Assembly (NCBI RefSeq): GCF_003932715.1 | Contig: NZ_CP020700.1 | Coordinates: 1,882,501-1,946,500, forward strand | Source: Streptomyces tsukubensis | GTDB lineage: Bacteria > Actinomycetota > Actinomycetes > Streptomycetales > Streptomycetaceae | DNA: 64,000 bases | Reading direction: 5' to 3' | Shown: positions 8,959-18,000 of the stretch, in pieces | How the letters are laid out: every line of letters starts with the position of its first letter | Numbering within the stretch: position 1 is the stretch's first letter | Position numbers and translations under genes: made by a program | The notes under the pieces: model-generated | What the model was told of the DNA's origin: nothing | The model's database searches: none | Seen by the model: only the letters and a program-made list of their open reading frames with translations

Positions 8959-11384
8959 TGAGCGGCCGGGGGCGGCTCGCGCTCTGCGCATACGCGGCGA
9001 CACTGATGGCGGCGGGCGCGCTGCTGCCGCTGGTCGACTCGCCGGGCTGGCTGGTGCAGGCGGCGTTCCTGCTGGCGGTCCAGAGCGGGGTGGGCGTACT
9101 GGCGCGGAGGCTTCCGCTGCCGTCCGCGCTGACCGTCGCCGCCCAGGCCCTGGCCGGGCTGGTGCTGCTCACCCTGGTCTTCGCCGGGGACCGGGCGCTG
9201 CTGGGCGTGGTGCCGGGGCCGGACACGCTGGTCCGGTTCGGTGAGCTGATGAGCATCGGCGGGCAGGACATCGAGCGGTACGCGATACCGGCGCCCGCCT
9301 CCGAGGGCATCCGGCTGATGCTGGTCGGCGGCGTGCTGGTGATCGGGCTCATGGTGGACACGATCGCGGTGACGTTCCGCAGCGCGGCTCCCGCCGGGCT
9401 GCCGCTGCTCGCGCTGTACTCGGTGGCCGCCGGACTGGCCGGGGGTGCCGCGAGCGCCCTGTGGTTCCTGCTCGCCGCGTCCGGGTATCTGCTGCTCCTG
9501 CTGGCGGAGAGCCGGGACCGGCTCTCCCAGTGGGGCCGGGTCTTCTCCGGGACGCCGTCGGCGCCGCCCCGGGGGGAGCGGGCCTTCGGCAGCGGGGGTA
9601 CTCCCGGGGCGCCGGTGCGCACCGGCCGCCGGATCGGAGTGCTGGCGCTGGGCGTCGCCCTGGTGGTGCCGCTGGCGCTGCCCGCGCTCGACGGCGGTCT
9701 GCTGTCGGACCTCGACGGGGGCGACGGCTCCGGTTCGGGCAGCGGGACGATCAACGCGGTCAACCCGATGGTGTCCCTGCAGAACAGTCTGAACCAGCCC
9801 GCCGAGCGCGAATGGCTGCGCTACCGGACGAACGCCGCCGACACCAGCGGCATGTACCTCAGGCTGGTCGCCCTCGACCGGTTCGACGGTTCCCGGTGGC
9901 TGACGTCCGAGCGCGATGTGGAAGATCTGCCGGACCAGCTGCCGCGGCCCGAGGGCCTCAGCTCCTCCGTCCGCACCCAGGAGGTCGAGACCAGGATCAC
10001 CGCCGCCGGTTCGTTCGCGCAGGAGTGGCTGCCGATGCCCTTCCCCGCGGCCGGGGTGGACGTCGAAGGGCGGTGGCGCTTCGAGCCGGAGGGGCGTTCC
10101 CTGGTCGGTGACCGGGGCCAGAACACCCGGGACCTGGAGTACACGATCCGCAGTCTGCTGGTGCAGCCGACGGCCCAGCAGCTCGCGACGGCCCCGGCGC
10201 CGCCCGCTGACATCACCACCGAGTACACCAGGCTGCCTCCTGCGCTGCCGAGCGTCGTCGAGGAGACCGCCCGCCGGGTCACGGCCGGGGCCGAAAGCGA
10301 CTACGAGGCCGCGGTACGGCTCCAGGAGTGGTTCACCACGACCGGCGGCTTCACCTACGACACCGATGTGAACTCGGGCAGCGGTCCGGGCGCCATCGCC
10401 CGCTTCCTCCGGGACAAGGAGGGCTTCTGCGTCCATTTCTCCGCTTCCATGGCGGCCATGGCGCGGACGCTGGGCATCCCGGCCCGGGTGGCGGTCGGTT
10501 TCACCCCGGGCACCGCGCGCGGTGACGGTTCGATGTCGGTGAGCAACCGCAACGCCCACGCCTGGCCCGAGCTGTACTTCGAAGGTGTGGGGTGGACCCG
10601 GTTCGAGCCGACGCCGAGCATCGGCAGCGCCCCCGACTACAGCCTTCCCGACTCTCCGTCCGCGGAGGAGTCCGCCGCTCCGTCGGAGCCGAGGGAGACG
10701 GCGTCGCAGGCGCCCGCGCCGACGGTGTCCGCCTCGGACGACTGTCCGGCGGACGCGCGGCAGCGCGGTGAGTGCGCCGAGAGTGCCGCTGCCGGGGAGG
10801 GCACGGCCACCGGCTCGGGCGGCCCGCCGTCCTGGCGGCCGTTCCTGCTGGTACCGGCCGGGGCGGCGCTGATTCTGCTGCCGCTGGTGCCGATGCTGTG
10901 GCGGGTCCGGGTCACGGCCCGGCGGCTGGGCTCCCGGGGCCGTACGGACGAGGACGCGGCCGAGCGGGCCCTGCTGGCCTGGCAGGAGGTGACCGATCTG
11001 GCGTGGGACCACGGGATACCGCCCGACGAGTCCCTCACCGCCCGCCGGTCGGCTGTACGAATCGTGCTGCTGGGCAAGCTGGAGGGCGCGGCGGCGGAGT
11101 CGGTGCACCGGACGGCCGGTGCTGTGGAGCAGGTGCTGTACGCCCCGGGGCCCCGTCCGGTGCCCGGTCTCGTGGACGACGTGGCCCGGGTGCGGGCCGG
11201 GCTGTCGGCGGGTGCGGGCCGGTGGGAGCGGATCCGGGCCAGGCTGTTCCCCCGGTCGTCCGTCCGGGTGGTGTGGGCGCTCGCGGCCCGTCGGCAGGCG
11301 TTCGCCGGGCGGCTCCGGGACCGGGCCGATTCCTGGCGGGCCCGTCTGCCGGAGCTCCGGAGACCCTTCCGCGGGCGCGGCTGA
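8958..11384 (+). CDS. TgpA-like membrane transglutaminase
   Basis: Polytopic protein of 808 residues. About six to seven N-terminal membrane helices (DUF3488/TgpA region) are followed by an extracellular transglutaminase-like domain: catalytic Cys in KEGFCVHFSASMAAMAR, His in NRNAHAWPELYF, and the Asp region in GWTRFEPTPS. A Ser/Ala/Pro linker then leads to a last membrane helix (near 635-655) and a cytoplasmic DUF4129-like tail. It completes the MoxR-DUF58-TgpA operon, which probably acts on cell-surface proteins or peptides. ATG 8958 overlaps the previous stop. Confidence 0.93.
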   Translation: MSGRGRLALCAYAATLMAAGALLPLVDSPGWLVQAAFLLAVQSGVGVLARRLPLPSALTVAAQALAGLVLLTLVFAGDRALLGVVPGPDTLVRFGELMSIGGQDIERYAIPAPASEGIRLMLVGGVLVIGLMVDTIAVTFRSAAPAGLPLLALYSVAAGLAGGAASALWFLLAASGYLLLLLAESRDRLSQWGRVFSGTPSAPPRGERAFGSGGTPGAPVRTGRRIGVLALGVALVVPLALPALDGGLLSDLDGGDGSGSGSGTINAVNPMVSLQNSLNQPAEREWLRYRTNAADTSGMYLRLVALDRFDGSRWLTSERDVEDLPDQLPRPEGLSSSVRTQEVETRITAAGSFAQEWLPMPFPAAGVDVEGRWRFEPEGRSLVGDRGQNTRDLEYTIRSLLVQPTAQQLATAPAPPADITTEYTRLPPALPSVVEETARRVTAGAESDYEAAVRLQEWFTTTGGFTYDTDVNSGSGPGAIARFLRDKEGFCVHFSASMAAMARTLGIPARVAVGFTPGTARGDGSMSVSNRNAHAWPELYFEGVGWTRFEPTPSIGSAPDYSLPDSPSAEESAAPSEPRETASQAPAPTVSASDDCPADARQRGECAESAAAGEGTATGSGGPPSWRPFLLVPAGAALILLPLVPMLWRVRVTARRLGSRGRTDEDAAERALLAWQEVTDLAWDHGIPPDESLTARRSAVRIVLLGKLEGAAAESVHRTAGAVEQVLYAPGPRPVPGLVDDVARVRAGLSAGAGRWERIRARLFPRSSVRVVWALAARRQAFAGRLRDRADSWRARLPELRRPFRGRG

Positions 11385-11525
11385 GAAAGAGGGCCGTCCG
11401 GGTCGGCAGGGTCCGGCCCGGACGGGGATCCCGGGTGAAAGCCCCCGGGGGCGGGCGGAGGCCCGTGGAGGGGGCAGGGGCAGCCGTCGCACCGGACCGG
11501 GACGGGTGCGGTGGCGGTATGCGAA

Positions 11526-11553
11526 GACCCCGTCACCATGGGGTGACGGGGTC
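11526..11553. terminator. Bidirectional hairpin terminator
   Basis: Perfect 12-bp arms (GACCCCGTCACC and complement) with a 4-nt loop, in the 278-bp gap between the convergent transglutaminase and DUF3040 genes. Nothing else is seen in that gap. Confidence 0.85.
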
Positions 11554-11662
11554 GAAGAGTTCATCTCCGCGCCGAGTTCGTCTGCGCGCCGGTGCCCGGG
11601 GCCGGACGGCTCCGGCCGGGCGGGCGCAGCGGACGGCGATGCTGCCTCAGGAGCGGACTGCC

Positions 11663-12079
11663 TCAGTGGCCCTGTTCATCGCGGCGGCGCTGCCACCGCT
11701 CCTCGATGCGGTTCATCATCGACTTGCGCTGACGTGTCCGGCGGGGTTGGCGACGGGCGCCCGCGCCTCCCGGCGCGTCCCCCAGGGTCGGCTTCTCGCC
11801 CGGCTTGGGCGCCTTGCGCCAGCCGGTGACCGCCAGAGCCGCACAGCCCAGCATGACGAGGAAGCCCACCACGCTGATCCAGATCATCTGCTGCGCGACC
11901 ATTCCGGCCATGAGGAGCGCGATACCCACCAGGAAACCGGCAATCGCCTGGTAGACCCGTCGCCGGGTGTACGTACGCAGCCCGCTTCCCTCAAGCGCTG
12001 TCGCGAATTTGGGATCTTCGGCGTACAGCGCTCGCTCCATCTGCTCGAGCATTCGCTGCTCGTGCTCCGAGAGCGGCAC
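11663..12079 (-). CDS. DUF3040 membrane protein
   Basis: The 138-residue protein starts with the family motif MPLSEHEQRMLEQMERALYA, where an N-terminal amphipathic helix is followed by EDPKFA. Two membrane helices follow (about 43-63 and 67-87), then a basic tail ending in RKSMMNRIEERWQRRRDE. The family is widespread in actinobacteria and has no known function. The GTG start is supported by TAGGAGG 5 nt upstream. Confidence 0.9.
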   Translation of the reverse strand: MPLSEHEQRMLEQMERALYAEDPKFATALEGSGLRTYTRRRVYQAIAGFLVGIALLMAGMVAQQMIWISVVGFLVMLGCAALAVTGWRKAPKPGEKPTLGDAPGGAGARRQPRRTRQRKSMMNRIEERWQRRRDEQGH

Positions 12080-12335
12080 GGAGTCCTCCTAGTCGTCGGC
12101 CGCGGGGGCGACCGTTTGCGGCCCTTTCAGGATAGGCAGGGAATCGCCCCCGTGAAACCCGCCCTCTATGTCAGTACGTCAAATCGCTGGTTCGGGCCGC
12201 CACGGCGGCTCGGCTGCTGAGGCTTTGATTCCCCGGCCTCCGATCCGTCATGCCGGACGGTGTCCCTCGATCATACGGTGCGATCGACTCGTTCGGGGGG
12301 TGCGCGGCGTACTCCGTCTGCGGTTGCGCCGCTGA

Positions 12336-13118
12336 TCAGCCCGGTTTCCGCGCCAGTACATGGAGCTGGGTGGCCACGGAGTGGAAGGCGGGCAGTTCGG
12401 CCGCGGCGGCTTCGAGGGCGAGCAGCGAGTCCAGGGCCCCCGGCTGGGTGTCCACCAGGACCCCGGGGACGAGATCGGCGAAGACCCGGACCCCGTGGAC
12501 GGCACCGGGCTCGGCCCCGGCGCCCCGGGCCAGCTCGGTGAGCTGTTCGGCGGTGAAACGGCGGGGGACGGGGTCCCCCTCGCCCCAGCGGCCCGCGGGG
12601 TCGTCGAGGGCCCGGTGGGCCTCGGCGAAGTGTCCGGCGAGGGCCCGGGCGACCACGGCGCCGCCGAGGCCCGCGGCGAGCAGGCTGAGCGCGCCTCCGG
12701 GCCGTAGTGCGTCGACCGCGTTCCGTACGCCTTCGGCGGGGTCGTCCACGTACTCCAGGACGCCGTGGCAGAGCACCGCGTCGTACCCTCCGGGCTCGAC
12801 GACGTCGAAGAGGCCGTGGACGTCGCCCTGGACGCCGCGGACACGGTCGGCGACGCCGGCCTCGGCGGCCCGGCGCTCCAGTGCGAACAGGGCGTTCGGG
12901 CTGGGGTCGACGACGGTGACCCGGTGGCCGAGCCGGCCCAGGGGCACGGCGAAGGAGCCGCTGCCGCCGCCGGTGTCGAGGATGTCCAGCACGGGCGATC
13001 CGGTGGCCTCGGCCCGGCGGTCGATGGCCTCCTTCAGCACCTCCCATACGACGGACGTACGGAGGGAGGCGCGGGGCGAACGCGTCGGGGTCTCCCCACG
13101 GGGGGCCTGGTCCGGCAC
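12336..13118 (-). CDS. Class I SAM-dependent methyltransferase
   Basis: The 260-residue protein has the SAM motif I ILDTGGGSGSFAVPLG near residue 44 and an acidic post-I strand VTVVDPSPNAL. A motif IV-like region VLCHGVLEYVDDP follows. The C-terminal part is typical of small-molecule methyltransferases such as the UbiE/COQ5 type, but the substrate is unknown. GTG 13118 is chosen because GAGGAG lies 9 nt upstream; the frame stays open for 77 more codons of low-complexity sequence. It lies downstream of the HEPN gene on the same strand. Confidence 0.88.
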   Translation of the reverse strand: MPDQAPRGETPTRSPRASLRTSVVWEVLKEAIDRRAEATGSPVLDILDTGGGSGSFAVPLGRLGHRVTVVDPSPNALFALERRAAEAGVADRVRGVQGDVHGLFDVVEPGGYDAVLCHGVLEYVDDPAEGVRNAVDALRPGGALSLLAAGLGGAVVARALAGHFAEAHRALDDPAGRWGEGDPVPRRFTAEQLTELARGAGAEPGAVHGVRVFADLVPGVLVDTQPGALDSLLALEAAAAELPAFHSVATQLHVLARKPG

Positions 13119-13332
13119 GGCAGTTGACTCCTCGGGCGGTGCGGGTCCGGCCGCGCGGGAAGCGGGGCCGGACGGGCGGCGGACGGTGTGCGGGGCGGCG
13201 GTGCCGCTGCGGCGTTCGTGGTGCCGAACGACAAACCCCACCCTATTGCCTGTCCCGCCGGACGCCGCGTCCCTTCCCGGTGGGGTCCGGGTCGGGCGCC
13301 CTTCAGCGCGCGGCCGGGCGGGGCGGTGGCCG

Positions 13333-13914
13333 TCAGCTCGCCCGCTCACCTGCTCCGGACGCCGGGGGCGGTGGCTCCGGCCTCGGGCGGGGCAGCACCG
13401 GCTGGAGCATCAGCAGCCGTTCGGCGAGGCGGAGGAAGGTCTCCGCGTCGCGCAGCAGGGAGTCGGCGTCCTGCGGTCCTGCCGCCCCGCGGATACCCGC
13501 GACGGCGCGGGCCCTGCGGTCCGCTCCCGCCGCGAAGTGGGCGCTCCACTCGGCCAGCTCCGGGGCGGATTCGGGCAGCAGCTCCCAGGCGCTGCGGATG
13601 CCCGCGCGGCGGCCGCGGCGGGGGGCGGTGCCGCGGGCGGCGGGGACCGGGTCGTCGGGGTAGCCCCGGGCGGCCAGCACTGCGGCTGCCGTGCGCAGGG
13701 CGGCCAGATGGGCGGTGGCGTAGCGCTCGTTGGGCGTGTCGAGGCCGGCGGCCTCCGCCAGGGAGGCGCGGGCCCGGGCGAGCAGGTCGAGGGCGGCCGG
13801 CGGGGCGGAGGCACGCCGTGGCACGGGGTGCACATCGTCTGCGGGCCCGGTCAGTGAGGGGACAGGGCCGGTGGCGCGGCGCCGGTGTGCGGCGGCTGCG
13901 TGGTGACGGGCCAT
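13333..13914 (-). CDS. SAV_6107-family HEPN-domain protein
   Basis: The 193-residue, mostly helical protein has a low-complexity N-terminus (1-40), then the HEPN-like bundle ALDLLARARASLAEAAG ... YATAHLAALRTAAAVLAARG. A second conserved block (AWELLPESAPELAEWSAHFA) follows. In some HEPN families this fold forms RNases, but no R-x4-6-H active site is apparent, so a binding role is equally possible. A good ribosome site (AGGAGG, 7 nt) precedes the ATG. It diverges from the ABC/YhgE operon. Confidence 0.82.
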   Translation of the reverse strand: MARHHAAAAHRRRATGPVPSLTGPADDVHPVPRRASAPPAALDLLARARASLAEAAGLDTPNERYATAHLAALRTAAAVLAARGYPDDPVPAARGTAPRRGRRAGIRSAWELLPESAPELAEWSAHFAAGADRRARAVAGIRGAAGPQDADSLLRDAETFLRLAERLLMLQPVLPRPRPEPPPPASGAGERAS

Positions 13915-14036
13915 GACGAACCTCCTGTCGTCGTGTGACGGCGTGTTAGCCGTAGGTGTCCATGGTGGCCGCCACCACTGACAATCCGCCCTGACCTGCG
14001 GTTTTGTGCCCGTTCTCGGTTCACGCTAATTTTTGC

Positions 14037-14050
14037 ACTGACCGGTCAGT
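14037..14050. promoter_or_regulatory. Perfect TetR-type operator palindrome
   Basis: ACTGACCGGTCAGT, a perfect 14-bp palindrome 38 bp before the ATPase start in the divergent gap. It matches the common shape of TetR-family operators. The tetR gene at the end of this operon (17024) is the obvious candidate binder. Confidence 0.75.
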
Positions 14051-14087
14051 TCAAATTCTGGCCGTAGGGCTCCTGAGGGGAGAGCAC

Positions 14088-14885
14088 GTGAACAGCCCGG
14101 GAGGGGCGGCGATCAGCGCCGAGGGCTTCGGACTGAAGGGCCCGCGCGGCTGGGCCTTCCGCTCGGTCGATGTCGAAGCCGCGCCCGGTTCCCTGATCGC
14201 CCTGGCGGGCCCGTCCGGCTCCGGCCGTACCTGTCTGCTGCTGGCGCTCACCGGACGGATGCGGCCCACCGAGGGCCGGGCCGAGGTCGGCGGGCACTCC
14301 CTGCCCCGCGGCATGGCCGCCGTGCGCAGGATCAGCGCCCTCGGTCCCGTACCGGGAGTGAGTGATCTCGACCCGGCGCTCACGGTCGACGAGCATCTGC
14401 GCGAACGGGCCCTGCTGCGGCGGCGTTTCGACGACTCCTTCCGCTCGCTGCTGCGCCCGCGCGCCGAGGGCGCCCGGGCCGCGCGGCGCCGGATCGACGA
14501 GTCCCTGGCGGCGGCCGGTCTCGACCGGTCGGGGCTGGTGAAGGAGGGGCGTACCGCCGTACGCGATCTGGAACGCCTGGAGGCGCTGCGCCTGTCGATC
14601 GCCCTGGCGCTCATCGGCCGCCCCGGGCTGCTCGCGGTGGACGACACCGATCTCAAGCTCCCGGACGCCGACCGGATCGCCGCCTGGCGACTGCTGCGTT
14701 CCGTCGCGGACTCCGGCACCACCGTTCTCGCGGTGTGCAGCCAGGCACGGACCGAGGAGTGCACCACCGTCGTCCGTACGGACGGCGCGCCGGACCGGGA
14801 AGCAAGCCCTGGCACCGGCATCAAGAACGGCAGGACCGAAGGGGAGGGGACGGCCGATGCGCTCGCCGAAGCTGGCCGCGCTTGA
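14088..14885 (+). CDS. ABC-transporter-like ATPase with altered Walker A, partner of YhgE/Pip protein
   Basis: The 265-residue protein has the fold of an ABC ATPase: a P-loop near residue 45, a linker of Arg-rich helices, and a Walker B-like PGLLAVDDTDLKL with a downstream D-loop region. Two key elements are abnormal. The P-loop reads GPSGSGRT, with Arg (CGT) where the ATP-binding Lys should be, and the LSGGQ signature is replaced by VRDLERLEALR. ATP hydrolysis may therefore be weak or absent. GTG 14088 has GAGGGGAG upstream. The last 29 nt overlap the YhgE gene, indicating a joint complex. Confidence 0.85.
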   Translation: MNSPGGAAISAEGFGLKGPRGWAFRSVDVEAAPGSLIALAGPSGSGRTCLLLALTGRMRPTEGRAEVGGHSLPRGMAAVRRISALGPVPGVSDLDPALTVDEHLRERALLRRRFDDSFRSLLRPRAEGARAARRRIDESLAAAGLDRSGLVKEGRTAVRDLERLEALRLSIALALIGRPGLLAVDDTDLKLPDADRIAAWRLLRSVADSGTTVLAVCSQARTEECTTVVRTDGAPDREASPGTGIKNGRTEGEGTADALAEAGRA

Positions 14886-16944
14886 GCTGAAGCGGTTCGG
14901 ACGGGGGCGGCTGCCCCGGGCCGCGATCGTGTCGATCGTGCTGCTGCCGCTGCTGTACGGCGCGCTCTACCTGTGGTCCTTCTGGGATCCGTACGAGCAG
15001 CTCGACCGCATCCCGGTCGCCCTCGTCAACGACGACCGGGGGGCCACGGCCGGCGGTGAGAAGGTGGCCGCGGGCGACGAGATCGCCGAGGGGCTCCGCG
15101 ACAGCGACGTCTTCTCCTGGCACGAGGTGGGCGCCGCCGAGGCCCGCAAGGGCGTCGAGGACGGCACGTACTACCTCTCGCTGACCGTGCCCGGGGACTT
15201 CAGCAAGCGGATCGCGTCCGGTGCGGGCGAATCGCCCGAGACCGGGGCCCTCCAGGTGCGGACGAACGACGCCAACAACTACATCGTCGGGCAGATCTCC
15301 CGGACCGTCTTCGCCGAGGTGCGCACGGCCGCCTCCACCAAGGCGTCCCGCTCCTTCCTCGACCGGATCTTCATCTCGTTCTCCGATATCCACGACCGGA
15401 CCGAGCAGGCGGCCAAGGGCGCCGACGAGCTGAAGGGCGGTATCGGCAAGGCCAAGAAGGGCTCGGCCGATCTGGCCGACGGTCTGAAGAACGCCAAGGA
15501 CAGCACCGGGAAGCTGTCCGGCGGACTGAGCAGGCTCACCAAGGGGGCGGGCGAACTGGAGTCGGGCTCGCGCCGGATCGCCGACGGCACCCGGACCCTC
15601 GCGGCCAAGGTCAACGGCCTCGCGGACGGCGTCAGTCCGCATCTCAAGGACGGCGGGGCGACGATCGGCGCCACGGCCCGTACGGTCTCCGACACCGCGG
15701 GCACCCTGCGCAAGGAGCTGGACCGGCTGACGAAGTCGGCCCCGCCCGCGGCCGTCCAGGCGCGGACCTCGGCCGCCGAACTCACCGAGCTGTACGACGT
15801 CCAGTGCGAACGGGCCGCGGCCCCCGACCCCGCGCTCTGCCCGGCGCTCCAGCGCGCCCGGGACACGGCGACCGAGGTCCGTACGGTCGCCGACCGCGTC
15901 GGCACCGTCCTCGGCGGCGAACAGGCCGACCTCGGCCGGCTGGACACCCAGCTGGCCGACCTCCAGAAGAAGTCGGCAGACCTGGCCAGGAGCGCGCCGA
16001 AGCTGGGCGACGACCTCGCCTCCGCGGTCTCCCGCGTCAACGCGCTCAACGCCGGGGCCGGGAAGGTCGCGGACGGTGCGAACGCCCTCCACAGCGGACT
16101 GCTGAACGCCGCATCGGGCTCCGCCGAACTCGACACCGGGGTGGGCAGGCTCAAAACGGGTGCCGGAAACCTCGACGGCGGGCTGTTCAAGCTGGTCGAC
16201 GGCTCGACGGAGCTGGCGAGCGGGCTCACCGACGGTGTGGCGAAGATCCCCGACTACGGCCAGGAGGACCGCGATCGCCGTACGGAGGTGATGGCCGACC
16301 CGGTGAAGCTGGCCAGCAGCTCCCTGCACACCGCCCCCAACTACGGCACCGGATTCGCCCCGTACTTCATCCCGCTCGCCCTCTGGGTCGGCTCGATGGT
16401 CGCGTACATGATCATCCAGCCGATGAACCGGCGCGCCCTGGCCGCCGGGGCGTCCGCCTGGCGGATCGCGCTGGCGGGCTGGCTGCCGGTGTTCGCCATC
16501 GGACTGGCCCAGGTGGCCGTTCTGATGGCGGTCCTGCACTGGGGGCTGGGCCTCGACCCGGTGCACGGAGCGGCGACGGTCGCCTTCCTCGCCCTGGCCG
16601 TGGGCTGCTTCGCCGCCATCATCCAGTGGCTGAACGCGCGGTTCGGGGCGGCGGGCCGGATCCTGGTCCTCGCGGTGCTGATGCTCCAGCTGACCTCGGC
16701 GGGCGGCACCTATCCCGTCCAGACCAGCCCCGGCTTCTTCAACGCGATCCATCCGTTCCTGCCGATGTCCCACGTGGTGGACGCGCTGCGCCGGCTGATC
16801 ACGGGCGGGAGCACGGAGCCGGTGTGGCAGGCCGCGGCGGTGCTGCTGGTCTTCACCGCGGGCGCCCTGGCGCTCACGGCGCTCACCGCGCGGCGCAAGC
16901 AGGTCTGGACGCTGGACCGGCTGCACCCGGAACTGAGCCTGTGA
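14857..16944 (+). CDS. YhgE/Pip-family membrane protein
   Basis: The 695-residue protein follows the YhgE/Pip plan. A first membrane helix (about 22-46) leads to the conserved extracellular start IPVALVNDDRGAT. A long extracellular region (50-490) follows, with repeated heptad-like blocks such as ADELKGGIGKAKKGSADLADGL, then an ABC-2-like bundle of five or six helices (about 505-675). Relatives include phage-infection protein Pip and ABC-2 exporters such as type VII-associated and multidrug exporters. Together with the preceding ATPase it probably forms an export machine. ATG 14857 lies inside the ATPase gene with GGGGAGGGG upstream. Confidence 0.9.
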   Translation: MRSPKLAALELKRFGRGRLPRAAIVSIVLLPLLYGALYLWSFWDPYEQLDRIPVALVNDDRGATAGGEKVAAGDEIAEGLRDSDVFSWHEVGAAEARKGVEDGTYYLSLTVPGDFSKRIASGAGESPETGALQVRTNDANNYIVGQISRTVFAEVRTAASTKASRSFLDRIFISFSDIHDRTEQAAKGADELKGGIGKAKKGSADLADGLKNAKDSTGKLSGGLSRLTKGAGELESGSRRIADGTRTLAAKVNGLADGVSPHLKDGGATIGATARTVSDTAGTLRKELDRLTKSAPPAAVQARTSAAELTELYDVQCERAAAPDPALCPALQRARDTATEVRTVADRVGTVLGGEQADLGRLDTQLADLQKKSADLARSAPKLGDDLASAVSRVNALNAGAGKVADGANALHSGLLNAASGSAELDTGVGRLKTGAGNLDGGLFKLVDGSTELASGLTDGVAKIPDYGQEDRDRRTEVMADPVKLASSSLHTAPNYGTGFAPYFIPLALWVGSMVAYMIIQPMNRRALAAGASAWRIALAGWLPVFAIGLAQVAVLMAVLHWGLGLDPVHGAATVAFLALAVGCFAAIIQWLNARFGAAGRILVLAVLMLQLTSAGGTYPVQTSPGFFNAIHPFLPMSHVVDALRRLITGGSTEPVWQAAAVLLVFTAGALALTALTARRKQVWTLDRLHPELSL

Positions 16945-16948
16945 CCCT

Positions 16949-17020
16949 CCGCCTTCCCGTACGGCCGCCGCTGTTCCCGGCCGCGCCGGTATCACCAGTT
17001 GAGACCGTACGGGAAGGCGG
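16949..17020. repeat. 16-bp perfect inverted repeat before tetR
   Basis: CCGCCTTCCCGTACGG (16949-16964) and its exact complement (17005-17020) are separated by 40 bp. Each arm carries the palindrome CCGTACGG. The right arm contains the ribosome site of tetR. It may be an operator pair, or a long-loop hairpin that ends the YhgE message or hides the tetR start. Confidence 0.7.
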
Positions 17021-17023
17021 TCC

Positions 17024-17674
17024 GTGCAACGTATGGGACCTGTGAGAATCGACACCATGGACGCCATGGACAGCACCAGCACCCGCCGCCGGGCGACCCG
17101 GGCCAAGCTCTACGAGGCCGCGGTGACGCTCATCGCCGAGCAGGGGTTCTCCGCCACCACGGTGGACGAGATCGCCGAGCGTGCCGGAGTGGCCAAGGGG
17201 ACGGTCTACTACAACTTCAAGAGCAAGACCGAACTCTTCGAGGAGCTGCTGCGGTTCGGTGTCGGGCTGCTGACCTCGTCGCTGCAGACCGCCGCGGACG
17301 AGACCGCCGAGCGCGGCGGCAGCAAGGTCGAGGCCCTGGACGCGATGATCCGGGCCGGTCTGGTCTTCATCGACCGCTATCCGGCCTTCACCCAGCTGTA
17401 CGTCGCCGAGCTGTGGCGGACCAACCGGGCCTGGCAGGAGACGCTGCTGGTGGTGCGGCAGCAGGCGGTCGCGGTGGTCGAGACGGTGCTCGCCGAGGCG
17501 GTGGAGCAGGACGAGCTGAGCGCGGAGATCGACATTCCGCTCACCGCGGCGGCGCTGGTCGGGATGGTCCTGGTGGCCGCGCTGGACTGGCAGTCCTTCC
17601 AGCCGGAGCGGTCGCTGGACGAGGTGCACGCGGCGCTGTCCCGGCTGCTGCACGGGCGGGTCAGCGGGCGCTGA
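17024..17674 (+). CDS. TetR-family transcriptional regulator
   Basis: The 216-residue protein has an N-terminal helix-turn-helix (about 22-68), with the typical core FSATTVDEIAERAGVAKGTVYYNFKSKTELF. A helical ligand-binding domain with a TetR_C-like pattern follows. Start chosen: GTG 17024, with GGAAGG 6 nt upstream; ATG 17033 and ATG 17057 are in frame but less well supported. As the third gene of the ATPase-YhgE unit it most likely represses the operon through the palindrome at 14037. Confidence 0.92.
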   Translation: MQRMGPVRIDTMDAMDSTSTRRRATRAKLYEAAVTLIAEQGFSATTVDEIAERAGVAKGTVYYNFKSKTELFEELLRFGVGLLTSSLQTAADETAERGGSKVEALDAMIRAGLVFIDRYPAFTQLYVAELWRTNRAWQETLLVVRQQAVAVVETVLAEAVEQDELSAEIDIPLTAAALVGMVLVAALDWQSFQPERSLDEVHAALSRLLHGRVSGR

Positions 17675-17807
17675 GCGGCGACTGACCGGGTTGGACCGGC
17701 GGCCGCACGGGGGCCCGTACCGGCTCCGTAGGAGGGGTTCTGTACGAGGCTTCGTACCAGGGCTCTGTACGGGGTCGAGTACGGGTTTCTTGTCCGAGGG
17801 GCCGGCC

Positions 17808-17911
17808 CGAGGGGCCCGTACGAGGTCGGGTGCGAGGAGCTGGTACGAGGCCGGTCCGAGGGGCCCGTACGAGGTCGGGTGCGAGGGGCCCGTACGAGGC
17901 CGGGTGCGGGG
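17808..17911. repeat. 30-bp direct repeats containing GGGGCCCGTACGAGG
   Basis: Two identical 30-bp copies lie at 17808-17837 and 17857-17886. A third near-copy starting at 17882 differs mainly by one T-to-C change. Shorter fragments (GTACGAGG, GAGTACGGG) extend back to about 17700. Confidence 0.85.
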
Positions 17912-17953
17912 GCGCGCGACAGGGGCGTGCGACGGGGGCGCGTACGCACGACG

Positions 17954-18000
17954 GTGCCGGTCCGCCGCGGGCCCACTTCCCGGCCCGGGCGGACCGGCAC
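17954..18000 (+). terminator. Large hairpin in the tetR-desaturase spacer
   Basis: Perfect 13-bp arms (GTGCCGGTCCGCC and complement) enclose a 21-nt loop that can itself pair (CGGGCC with GGCCCG). It lies 280 bp after tetR and is more stable than needed for a terminator, so a structured RNA is also possible. Confidence 0.55.

Noticed and set aside
8358..11564. 1068-residue open frame on the minus strand
   Set aside because: Opposite the transglutaminase and DUF58 genes; Arg/Pro/Gly-rich and without recognisable domains.
14821..17106. 761-residue open frame on the minus strand
   Set aside because: Opposite YhgE and tetR; composition is that of a shadow frame.
17808..17911. CRISPR array
   Set aside because: Repeats are too few, overlapping and lack unique spacers of constant length; no cas genes.
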